Assembly: GCA_028723545.1 (NCBI GenBank)
Contig: JAQYER010000142.1
Coordinates: 1-5,634 of the forward strand
DNA from: Caryophanales bacterium
GTDB lineage: Bacteria; Bacillota_I; Bacilli_A; RFN20; CAG-826
Length of the DNA: 5,634 nt
Direction of reading: 5' to 3'
In this document: positions 1 to 5,305 of the stretch, in pieces
How the letters are laid out: each line of letters opens with the position of its first letter
Numbering within the stretch: position 1 is the first letter of the stretch
Notes under the pieces: model-generated
Told to the model about the DNA's origin: nothing
Database searches by the model: none
What the model saw: the letters and a program-made list of their open reading frames with translations, nothing else
Translations under genes and position numbers: made by a program

Positions 1-750
1 ATTTTCAATATTAGATGTTAATGTTTTATATGTTCCGTCACCATTAGAAATTGAAACAGATTCAATTAATTGTTTTTCATCGCGAACATATCCTTTAATT
101 GTTTTTCCAATTACTGAAGCATTGACTTTAATAATTCCATCGCTTGGAATAACTAATTCATATTTGTTATTCACGATTTGGTAATCTAAAGAATTATCAG
201 TTGAATCTAATAATGATACATCTTGAATTTCATATCCTTGAGAAATTGGATTAATCGTTAATTTAACAATTTCATTTTCGTAATAAACTTGTTTATCAGG
301 ACTTACGATACATTTATTGTTGTTATTAATAATTGAAATATTAATTTCTTGTTGAGATGGTGAATTTACGCTAAATTCACAAGAATCACTAATTTGATCA
401 TTTTCTTCGCTTGTAATAATAACTGTGGCTTCCCCTTCTTTTAAAGCAGTGACGACACCATTATTAATCGAAATAATTTCGTTATTGGAAACTGACCATC
501 TAACATTTTTATTAGTCGCATTTTCTGGTAACACCGAATAATTTAATGTATATGTTTCTCCAACAATTAATGTTTTGTTATCTTCGGAAAGAATGACATC
601 ACTAACATTAATATTTTCGATAGATGGAGTAGATGAAGATGTCGTGCTTGTTGTGTTGGTGCTTACATCGCTTGTAGTAGTTGATGAAGCACATCCACTT
701 AATAAAAATAAAGTAGATAACGTTATGATAACTGATCTAATTTTTTTCAT
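1..750 (-). CDS. Surface lipoprotein with Big2 Ig-like domain (partial, C-terminus outside window)
   Basis: An open frame of 250 codons runs from the ATG at 750-748 to the window edge with no stop, so the 3' end is missing. The start is fixed by a strong ribosome binding site (AAGGGAGG, about 9 nt upstream) and a classic lipoprotein signal: MKKIR, a hydrophobic stretch at residues 7-17, and lipobox LLSGC with the lipidated Cys at residue 20. A Ser/Thr-rich spacer (about 21-43) follows, suited to crossing the cell wall. Residues about 48-128 look like a bacterial Ig-like Big2 domain (…VGETYTLNYSVLPENAT…, then W, then GVVTALKEGEATV). Residues about 137-215 resemble a divergent InlB B-repeat-like module (YYENEIVKLTINPISQGYE…, ending in ELVIPSDGIIKVNASV). 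Such domains are typical of surface-displayed binding or adhesion proteins. The ligand is unknown and any catalytic domain would lie in the missing part. The lipoprotein call is firm; the second domain is tentative. Confidence 0.88.
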   Translation of the reverse strand, partial: MKKIRSVIITLSTLFLLSGCASSTTTSDVSTNTTSTTSSSTPSIENINVSDVILSEDNKTLIVGETYTLNYSVLPENATNKNVRWSVSNNEIISINNGVVTALKEGEATVIITSEENDQISDSCEFSVNSPSQQEINISIINNNNKCIVSPDKQVYYENEIVKLTINPISQGYEIQDVSLLDSTDNSLDYQIVNNKYELVIPSDGIIKVNASVIGKTIKGYVRDEKQLIESVSISNGDGTYKTLTSNIEN

Positions 751-799
751 AATCTAATGCCTCCCTTCATAAATTACATTTTCATAAAAATGTCGCATT

Positions 800-828
800 A
801 TTATATTAAATAAAAAAACAAAAGTAAA
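800..828 (-). promoter_or_regulatory. Sigma-A-type promoter of the lipoprotein gene
   Basis: On the minus strand a perfect -10 TATAAT (805-800) lies 17 nt from a -35-like TTTACT (828-823, 4 of 6 matches to TTGACA). Predicted transcription starts near 793, giving a leader of about 43 nt that contains the AAGGGAGG ribosome binding site. The position downstream of the oad-birA terminator indicates that the lipoprotein is transcribed on its own. The call rests on sequence match and spacing; AT-rich DNA makes chance matches common. Confidence 0.62.
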
Positions 829-896
829 CAAAATAAAAAGTTAACATCATCAACTATTGCCTACTTTTAACTATCGTTTTACCATAATAATTAAAG

Positions 897-927
897 AAAA
901 AAGAATCGATGAATTCGACTCTTTTTT
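897..927 (-). terminator. Intrinsic terminator of the oad-birA operon
   Basis: The minus-strand transcript can form a 12-bp stem (arms 927-916 and 908-897) around a 7-nt loop, with an A-tract pairing to a U-tract in the outer stem. The only non-Watson-Crick position is a G·U pair in the minus-strand RNA; in plus-strand RNA it would be an A·C mismatch, so the hairpin favours the minus direction. It sits about 67 nt after the birA stop and before the lipoprotein promoter, where an operon terminator is expected. The stem is AU-rich with only a short GC core, so efficiency is uncertain. Confidence 0.72.
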
Positions 928-993
928 AAATATGTTTATCAAATTAATAAATGTGAAATTTTTTTCTTATTTTTTGTTGAATTTTACTTTAAA

Positions 994-1707
994 TCAATGA
1001 AAAGTAATTTCCCCACTATTAATTAAAATTAATTCATTATCAACTTTTGCTAATAATTTGCCATCAACAATATCAATAACTTTAATTAATTTCTTTTTAT
1101 TATTTAAGAAAGCATATACTTCTTTATTCTTTAAATAATTATGATTTGATAAATATGAATTTGTTTCTTTTTGATAATCATTAATATTTAATAATAATTT
1201 TTCTAAAAGCGGGAAAATTTCATCTTTTAATATTTCAATATCGATTGGATGATTTAATTCATTATAGATAGATGTGAATGGTCTAATTAATTGTTCATTT
1301 AAATATTGTTGATTAACATTTAAGCCAATTCCAACGATTACATATAATAAATTTGATCCTAAATATTTTCCTTCTGACAATACCCCTAATATTTTTTTAT
1401 CATTTACATAAATGTCATTAGGCCATTTAATTAAGACATTTTTTAAACCAATCTTCTCTAAATATTTAGCAATTTCAACAATGCAATAAATCGAATATAA
1501 TCCCGGTTCTTTCAAAGTTATATTTTCTTTAATTAAAATGGAAAACAAAAGGTTTTCCCCTTTCGAGGAAAACCATTTTCGTTCATTTCTTCCCCTTCCT
1601 TTTATTTGATAATCAGCACTGACAAAAGTGAGATTATTTAATGATTCATAATTATTTTTTAAATAATCGTTTGTTGAATCTAATTCAATAAAATGAAGTT
1701 TTTGCAT
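994..1707 (-). CDS. birA: Biotin--[carboxyl-carrier protein] ligase, HTH-less
   Basis: A cytoplasmic enzyme that makes biotinyl-5'-AMP from biotin and ATP and transfers biotin to the carrier lysine. At 237 residues it has the length of a minimal (group I) ligase, without the N-terminal DNA-binding HTH of bifunctional BirA. Visible signatures are LDSTND (9-14), the biotinyl-AMP loop GRGRNERKW (37-45), KWPNDI (94-99, with the catalytic Lys 94), KILGVL (105-110) and GIGLNVN (126-132). The small C-terminal SH3-like domain ends in SGEITFH. It is the last gene of the oad operon, 3 nt after oadB, and its likely substrate (the carrier at 3269-2916) is in the same operon. No convincing Shine-Dalgarno precedes the ATG; the 20 nt upstream read CTCCTCTTTGC-like sequence, so translation is probably coupled to oadB. 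The stop is TGA, where the others in the operon are TAA. As no HTH is present, it should not act as a repressor. Confidence 0.95.
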   Translation of the reverse strand: MQKLHFIELDSTNDYLKNNYESLNNLTFVSADYQIKGRGRNERKWFSSKGENLLFSILIKENITLKEPGLYSIYCIVEIAKYLEKIGLKNVLIKWPNDIYVNDKKILGVLSEGKYLGSNLLYVIVGIGLNVNQQYLNEQLIRPFTSIYNELNHPIDIEILKDEIFPLLEKLLLNINDYQKETNSYLSNHNYLKNKEVYAFLNNKKKLIKVIDIVDGKLLAKVDNELILINSGEITFH

Positions 1708-1710
1708 AAA

Positions 1711-2913
1711 TTAAGCAAAGAGGAGTAATAATAATCCCGCCGCGACTGCAGAGCCAATAACACCAGCAACGTTTGGTCCCATCGCGTGCATTAATAAATA
1801 GTTGTCTGGATTTTCTTTTTTACCAATATTATGGACAACACGCGCTGCCATAGGAACAGCTGAAACACCAGCGGCACCAATCATTGGGTTGACTTTTCCT
1901 TTTGTTAACCAGCACATAAGCTTTCCAGCGAGAACACCAGAAGCAGCACTGACAGCAAAAGCAAAGATACCTAAAGCGAAGATAATAATTGTCTTTAATG
2001 TTAAGAAGGCTTCAGCTGATGCAGTTGCACCAACGCAAACACCAAGAAGAATTGTAACAATATACATTAATGAATTAGCGAGTGTTTCAGTAATTTTTGG
2101 AACTACTCCTGATTCTTTAATTAAGTTACCAAGCATTAAGCAACCAATTAATGGAGCAGCTGAAGGTACTAATAATAAGACAACAGCAGTAACGATAATT
2201 GGGAAAAGGATTTTTTCACGTTTAGATACTTCACGTGTTTGTTCCATCTTAATCGCACGTTCTTTTTTAGTTGTTAATAATTTAATAATAGGTGGGAAAA
2301 TAACAGGCACTAATGCCATATAAGAATAAGCAGCGATAGAAATAGAACCTAATAATTCTGGAGCAAGTTTAGATGTAACTAAAATAGCTGTAGGTCCATC
2401 TGCACCACCAATAATACCAATAGAAGCTGCTTCTTTTGCGGTAATTGAGCTACCGAGAACAGATTCAACACCAGGAATTTTTCCAATGGCGATAGCTGAA
2501 ATAAATGTTAAGAAAATACCAATTTGGGCAGCAGCACCTAAAAGCATTAATTTTTTATTAGCAATAAGTGGTCCAAAGTCAGTTGTTGCACCGATACATA
2601 AGAAAATTAAGCAAGGATATATACCTAATTTAACTCCGTAATACAAAGTGCCTATTAAGCCAGAATAATGCGCTGTACCGTCAGCGTCATAAGTTGTTTT
2701 AAATAATTCCGCTTTTGCTCCTGGAAGATTAATAAGAAGCATACCAAAGGCGATAGGTAATAATAAATATGGTTCGAAGCCTTTTTTAATCGCTAAGAAG
2801 ATTAATACACAAGCGATCGCAATCATGATGAGGTTTTTCCAACCACCATCAACAAAGAAGCCAGCAATACCAGTAGAATTCCAGAAGTTTTCTAATAATT
2901 CTTGAAAATTCAT
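1711..2913 (-). CDS. oadB: Na+-translocating decarboxylase beta subunit (carboxybiotin decarboxylase)
   Basis: The integral membrane subunit that decarboxylates carboxybiotin and couples this to Na+ export across the cytoplasmic membrane. It has 400 residues and many hydrophobic segments (about 25-62, 84-108, 120-145, 160-180, 190-213, 233-262, 280-330, 372-399), which fits the OadB/GcdB/MmdB family. The key motif GADGPTAI is at 170-177. Functionally important residues known from Klebsiella OadB (D203, Y229, N373, G377, S382, R389) appear as D172, Y198, N342, G346, S351 and R358, all at the same offset of 31. GAAGVSAVPMAARV (346-359) and MHAMGPNVAG (375-384) are further family blocks. The beta subunit alone does not distinguish oxaloacetate, glutaconyl-CoA or methylmalonyl-CoA pumps; the alpha subunit in the operon points to oxaloacetate. 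The ATG follows the carrier stop by 2 nt with no clear ribosome binding site, suggesting translational coupling. Confidence 0.96.
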   Translation of the reverse strand: MNFQELLENFWNSTGIAGFFVDGGWKNLIMIAIACVLIFLAIKKGFEPYLLLPIAFGMLLINLPGAKAELFKTTYDADGTAHYSGLIGTLYYGVKLGIYPCLIFLCIGATTDFGPLIANKKLMLLGAAAQIGIFLTFISAIAIGKIPGVESVLGSSITAKEAASIGIIGGADGPTAILVTSKLAPELLGSISIAAYSYMALVPVIFPPIIKLLTTKKERAIKMEQTREVSKREKILFPIIVTAVVLLLVPSAAPLIGCLMLGNLIKESGVVPKITETLANSLMYIVTILLGVCVGATASAEAFLTLKTIIIFALGIFAFAVSAASGVLAGKLMCWLTKGKVNPMIGAAGVSAVPMAARVVHNIGKKENPDNYLLMHAMGPNVAGVIGSAVAAGLLLLLFA

Positions 2914-2915
2914 AA

Positions 2916-3269
2916 TTATTTAAGAATCATTAATACATCATTTGTTGCAACGCTAGCGCCTTTTGCTGCAACTAAAGAAGTAACAACACCATCAACTGGA
3001 GAAGAAACTTCGTTTTCAAGTTTCATTGCTTCAATAATAGCGACTGTTTGACCTTTTTTAACTGTGTCCCCTACTTTAACTTTAATTTGAGTAAGTTGTC
3101 CTTGAAGTGGAGCGACAATTTGTTTGTCTCCTTCACCACTAGCAACTGGAGCAGCAGCTGGTGCAGCAGCTTTTGGAGCTTCTGCTTTAGTAGTAGTCGC
3201 TACTTCTTCAATTGATTCGAGTTCGACTTTATATGTTTTTCCATTAACTTTAATTTTGTAGATTTTCAT
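2916..3269 (-). CDS. Biotin carboxyl carrier subunit of the decarboxylase
   Basis: A 117-residue swinging-arm protein that carries CO2 as carboxybiotin from the carboxyltransferase (OadA) to the membrane decarboxylase (OadB). Its N-terminal part (1-20) has the MKIYKIKVNGKTYKVE strand seen in OadA C-termini and in GcdC/MmdC proteins. A flexible Ala/Pro linker spans about 29-43, and a biotinyl/lipoyl domain fills 49-117. The biotinylation motif is EAMKLE at 80-85 with the target Lys 83, 34 residues from the C-terminus as is usual. In Klebsiella this domain is fused to the end of OadA; here it is a separate gene. An AAGGAG ribosome binding site lies 7 nt before the ATG, and the gap from oadG is 18 nt. 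A role in another carboxylase, such as acetyl-CoA carboxylase, is possible but the operon context argues for the pump. Confidence 0.95.
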   Translation of the reverse strand: MKIYKIKVNGKTYKVELESIEEVATTTKAEAPKAAAPAAAPVASGEGDKQIVAPLQGQLTQIKVKVGDTVKKGQTVAIIEAMKLENEVSSPVDGVVTSLVAAKGASVATNDVLMILK

Positions 3270-3287
3270 AAATTTTCTCCTTAGAAA

Positions 3288-3578
3288 TTAATCGATTCTA
3301 GTAATTTTTTTGACACGAGGATTTTTACCTGTTTCTTTATTAAATTCAATTGTTGCAGCAATTAATGCCACTGCCGCATCTTCATCTTCATCAAGAATTT
3401 TGTTTTCTTTTTTAGCGTTGATATGGAATATTCCATCAATTCCATTAATACCTGCGAATAAACCTGAACAAATTCCAATAATGAGAGCGAGAATAGCAAT
3501 AACAACGATAATTGATAATAACGCAATTAATAAAGCTTGAGGTAAATTAACATCTTCGATAAATGCTAAATATTTCAT
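3288..3578 (-). CDS. oadG: Oxaloacetate decarboxylase gamma-chain-like subunit
   Basis: A 96-residue protein with one long hydrophobic segment (about 13-43), an acidic stretch (DEDED, 63-67) and a cytoplasmic helix AAVALIAATIEFNKETG (68-84) that matches the DE..VA.I.AAI block of the OAD gamma family. In known pumps this subunit joins the soluble carboxyltransferase to OadB and aids assembly. The zinc-binding, His-rich tail described for Klebsiella OadG is not evident here, since the only His is residue 52, so a metal role in catalysis is doubtful. Its ATG lies 4 nt after the oadA stop, and its ribosome binding site (GAGG, 9 nt upstream) is inside the last codons of oadA. Small gamma/delta subunits are poorly conserved, so the call rests on the topology, the C-terminal motif and its place between oadA and the carrier. 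Confidence 0.85.
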   Translation of the reverse strand: MKYLAFIEDVNLPQALLIALLSIIVVIAILALIIGICSGLFAGINGIDGIFHINAKKENKILDEDEDAAVALIAATIEFNKETGKNPRVKKITRID

Positions 3579-3582
3579 TTAA

Positions 3583-4956
3583 TTAAGCCTCGACTTTAAT
3601 TTTTGTTGGAATTGCATCTTCATTTCTTTGATTGATGAATTTTAATGCAACATCACCGAATAAGGCGATTGAGAGAACGTCTTCATCAGATTTAGCAATG
3701 CCTTTATATTGTTTTTTAAGATTTTCAAATTCTGGCGCTAAATCATCAGCAGGACGATAAGTAATTACTGGATCATCACCAATGATTTTCTTACGGACGT
3801 CTTCATCAACTGGTGCTGGAGATTTACCATATTTACCATGGAGATATTCTTTAATTTCTTTTGGACTTGTTTTGTATCTTTCACCATTTAAAACATTTTG
3901 AACAGCTTGTGTTCCAACCATTTGTGAAAGAGGAGTTACAAGAGGTGGATAGCCTAAATCTTTTCTAACATTTGGAACTTCTTGTAATACTTCATCTAAT
4001 TTATCTAATTTTCCAAAAGCATCAAGTTGGTTCATAAGGTTAGATAACATACCACCTGGAACTTGATATTTAAGAATATTTGGATTAACTGTTAATGATT
4101 TTGGTTTTAATAAACCACTCTTTAAATATTTATCACGAACTGATTCCATTTTCTTAGCAGCAATATTGATTTGTTCCATATCGAGCTTTGGATCATATTC
4201 TGTGCCTTGAAGAGCGTAGCAAACAGATTCAGTACATGGTTGAGAAGTACCACCCGCTAAAGGAGATAAAGCAGTATCAATAATATCAACACCTGCTTCA
4301 ATTGCTCTCATATATGTCATTCCCATTAATCCACCAGTGCAGTGTGAATGTAATTCGACAGGAAGTTTAGTGTTCTTCTTAATAGCTGTAATTAAATCAT
4401 ATGCTGTTTGTGGTAATAAAACACCAGCCATATCTTTAATACAAATTGAATCAGCACCGATAGCTTCAACTTGTTTAGCAAGTTCAACATAATATTCAAC
4501 TGTGTGAACAGGAGATGTTGTATAACTTAAAGCAATTTGTGCTTCACCACGTCCAAATTTTTTCGCATATTTTTTAGTGGCTTTAACAGCGCATTCAAGA
4601 TTTCTAATATCATTTAAAGCATCGAAGATACGAATAATATCGATACCATTTTCGATTGATTTTTCAACGACATCATCAGCGTAGTGACGATATCCTAAGA
4701 TGTTTTGTCCACGGAAGAGCATTTGTAATTTTGTATTCTTACAAACTTTACGGACTTTTCTTAATCTTTCCCATGGGTCTTCATTTAAGAAACGAAGACA
4801 TGAATCAAATGTAGCGCCACCCCAGATTTCAATCGCGTGATATCCAGCTTTGTCAAGTTCTTTAAGTCCTAATAGAACTTCATCGGTGGTCATTCTTGTT
4901 GCAAATAGACTTTGGTGACCGTCTCTAAGAGCGGTTTCAACAATCTTTACACCCAT
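3583..4956 (-). CDS. oadA: Oxaloacetate decarboxylase alpha subunit, carboxyltransferase only
   Basis: A soluble enzyme that transfers the carboxyl group of oxaloacetate to biotin, releasing pyruvate. Residues about 4-265 form the HMGL-like TIM barrel: ETALRDGHQSLFATRM (7-22, metal ligand D12), GGATFD (46-51), FRGQN (81-85), SYTTSPVHT (144-152), IKDMAG (173-178, with K174 as the expected carboxylated lysine) and HSHCTGG (203-209, metal ligands H203 and H205), then DTALSPLAGGTSQP (227-240). Residues about 288-455 form the PYC_OADA domain (VPGGMLSNL 299-307; TPLSQMVGTQA 341-351). With 457 residues it lacks the C-terminal biotin domain of Klebsiella OadA (about 595 residues); that function is supplied by the separate carrier at 3269-2916. 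It is the first gene of the operon, with a GGGAGG ribosome binding site 10 nt before the ATG. A pyruvate carboxylase B-type or transcarboxylase 5S role is possible from the domain alone; the adjacent oadG and oadB make the decarboxylase far more likely. Confidence 0.95.
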   Translation of the reverse strand: MGVKIVETALRDGHQSLFATRMTTDEVLLGLKELDKAGYHAIEIWGGATFDSCLRFLNEDPWERLRKVRKVCKNTKLQMLFRGQNILGYRHYADDVVEKSIENGIDIIRIFDALNDIRNLECAVKATKKYAKKFGRGEAQIALSYTTSPVHTVEYYVELAKQVEAIGADSICIKDMAGVLLPQTAYDLITAIKKNTKLPVELHSHCTGGLMGMTYMRAIEAGVDIIDTALSPLAGGTSQPCTESVCYALQGTEYDPKLDMEQINIAAKKMESVRDKYLKSGLLKPKSLTVNPNILKYQVPGGMLSNLMNQLDAFGKLDKLDEVLQEVPNVRKDLGYPPLVTPLSQMVGTQAVQNVLNGERYKTSPKEIKEYLHGKYGKSPAPVDEDVRKKIIGDDPVITYRPADDLAPEFENLKKQYKGIAKSDEDVLSIALFGDVALKFINQRNEDAIPTKIKVEA

Positions 4957-4976
4957 TATGTGTTTTCCTCCCTCTT

Positions 4977-4992
4977 AGTGTTATTTAACACT
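4977..4992. promoter_or_regulatory. 16-bp perfect palindrome in the oad leader (operator or RNA hairpin candidate)
   Basis: AGTGTTATTTAACACT is a perfect inverted repeat (7 + 2 + 7). It lies about 40-50 nt downstream of the predicted oad start site, and its edge is only a few nt from the AAGAGGGAGG ribosome binding site of oadA. As DNA it could be a repressor operator acting as a roadblock; as RNA it could form a 6-bp hairpin next to the ribosome binding site. The half-site AAGTGT recurs once over the -35 box (5056-5061). The symmetry is certain; the function is inferred. Confidence 0.45.
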
Positions 4993-5035
4993 TAAGTTTT
5001 CTAGCTTTGAATAAAAGCCAAAAATTATCGACTAT

Positions 5036-5064
5036 ATTATAGACACAAAACATTGAAGTGTGAA
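5036..5064 (-). promoter_or_regulatory. Sigma-A-type promoter of the oad-birA operon
   Basis: On the minus strand TTCACA (5064-5059, 5 of 6 matches to TTGACA) and a perfect TATAAT (5041-5036) are separated by the ideal 17 nt. The predicted start is near 5029, leaving a leader of about 70 nt before the oadA ATG. It is the best promoter match in the intergenic region in that direction. No other promoter is apparent in the short gaps between the operon genes, which supports one transcript from oadA to birA. Confidence 0.72.
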
Positions 5065-5124
5065 ATAAAATTTGTAAATATAAACATAGTTTATTGATAC
5101 ATCATATAAATTTAATTTTTATTA

Positions 5125-5153
5125 TTTACATGACTTATAAATATTGTTAATAT
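5125..5153 (+). promoter_or_regulatory. Probable promoter of the riboswitch-controlled exchanger gene
   Basis: TTTACA (5125-5130, 5 of 6 matches) and TAATAT (5148-5153, 4 of 6) are 17 nt apart, and a TG dinucleotide sits at 5145-5146 as an extended -10. The predicted start falls at about 5160, directly before the first base of the riboswitch, which is the main support for this choice. Other AT-rich -10-like matches nearby (TATAAA at 5151, 5136 and 5105) have poor partners. Confidence 0.5.
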
Positions 5154-5160
5154 AAATAAT

Positions 5161-5248
5161 GCTCATAAGGGAGTAGTAACTACATCTGTAGTGGCTGATC
5201 TACAATCTCGGAATTATCCAGGTCAGTCTTAATAAACGAGACTTATGC
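5161..5248 (+). promoter_or_regulatory. yybP-ykoY-type (Mn2+-sensing) riboswitch aptamer
   Basis: The leader begins with AAGGGAGTAG (5167-5176), matching the GGGGAGUAG hallmark of yybP-ykoY RNAs with one G fewer, and ends with AACGAGACTT (5235-5244), like the conserved CGAGACC 3' segment. The closing stem P1 is CATAAG (5164-5169) with CTTATG (5242-5247), six perfect pairs. Inside are a short hairpin, ACTAC/GTAGT (5179-5183 with 5188-5192, loop ATCT), and an 8-bp arm, GGCTGATC (5193-5200) with GGTCAGTC (5221-5228), including two G·U pairs. Its apical part holds CTACAATCTCGG (5200-5211), similar to the conserved CAACAnnCUCGG-like loop. The known class binds Mn2+ and controls Mn2+ exporters and related cation transporters. 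Assignment is from remembered consensus and hand folding; a covariance-model search would settle it. Confidence 0.8.
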
Positions 5249-5292
5249 TAGATACTTTGCTTTAAGGTATTTAGTGTAAGTCTCTTTTGTTT
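5238..5292 (+). terminator. Riboswitch expression platform: 21-bp terminator hairpin
   Basis: Bases 5238-5258 pair without interruption to 5264-5284 (21 bp, four of them G·U) around the loop GCTTT, followed by TTTTGTTT (5285-5292). This is a strong intrinsic terminator placed just before the AAAGGAG ribosome binding site. Its 5' arm contains the 3' strand of P1 (5242-5247) and the conserved GAGA, so aptamer and terminator are mutually exclusive. Ligand binding should therefore favour read-through, an ON switch, as known for transcriptional yybP-ykoY elements. Confidence 0.87.
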
Positions 5293-5305
5293 GAAAGGAG
5301 TCATT

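Noticed and set aside
575..757. Plus-strand open frame of 60 codons
   Set aside because: It is the antisense of the lipoprotein N-terminus; its Val/Leu-rich run is just the reverse of the Ser/Thr-rich spacer codons.
984..1007. 7-bp inverted repeat TTACTTT/AAAGTAA across the birA stop
   Set aside because: The stem is almost all A/T, the loop is 10 nt and no U-tract follows; the hairpin at 897-927 is the better terminator.
1802..2323. Plus-strand open frame of 173 codons
   Set aside because: It lies entirely antisense inside oadB, whose family motifs are clear. The translation has no recognisable domain and there is no ribosome binding site or promoter for it.
3310..3540. Plus-strand open frame of 76 codons
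   Set aside because: It is antisense to oadG, a low-complexity shadow with no independent start signals.
5004..5018. Small hairpin GCTTT-GAATA-AAAGC in the oad leader
   Set aside because: Five pairs in AT-rich DNA are expected by chance, and nothing nearby gives it a role.
5094..5110. TTGATA and TATAAA as an alternative plus-strand promoter
   Set aside because: The two elements are only about 5 nt apart, and neither has a good partner at 16-18 nt.
5161..5305. Na+ or other ion riboswitch instead of yybP-ykoY
   Set aside because: Considered because of the adjacent Na+ pump and exchanger, but the GGGAGTAG start, the CGAGA 3' segment and the arm layout fit yybP-ykoY, and I see no motif of the Na+ classes that I could support.
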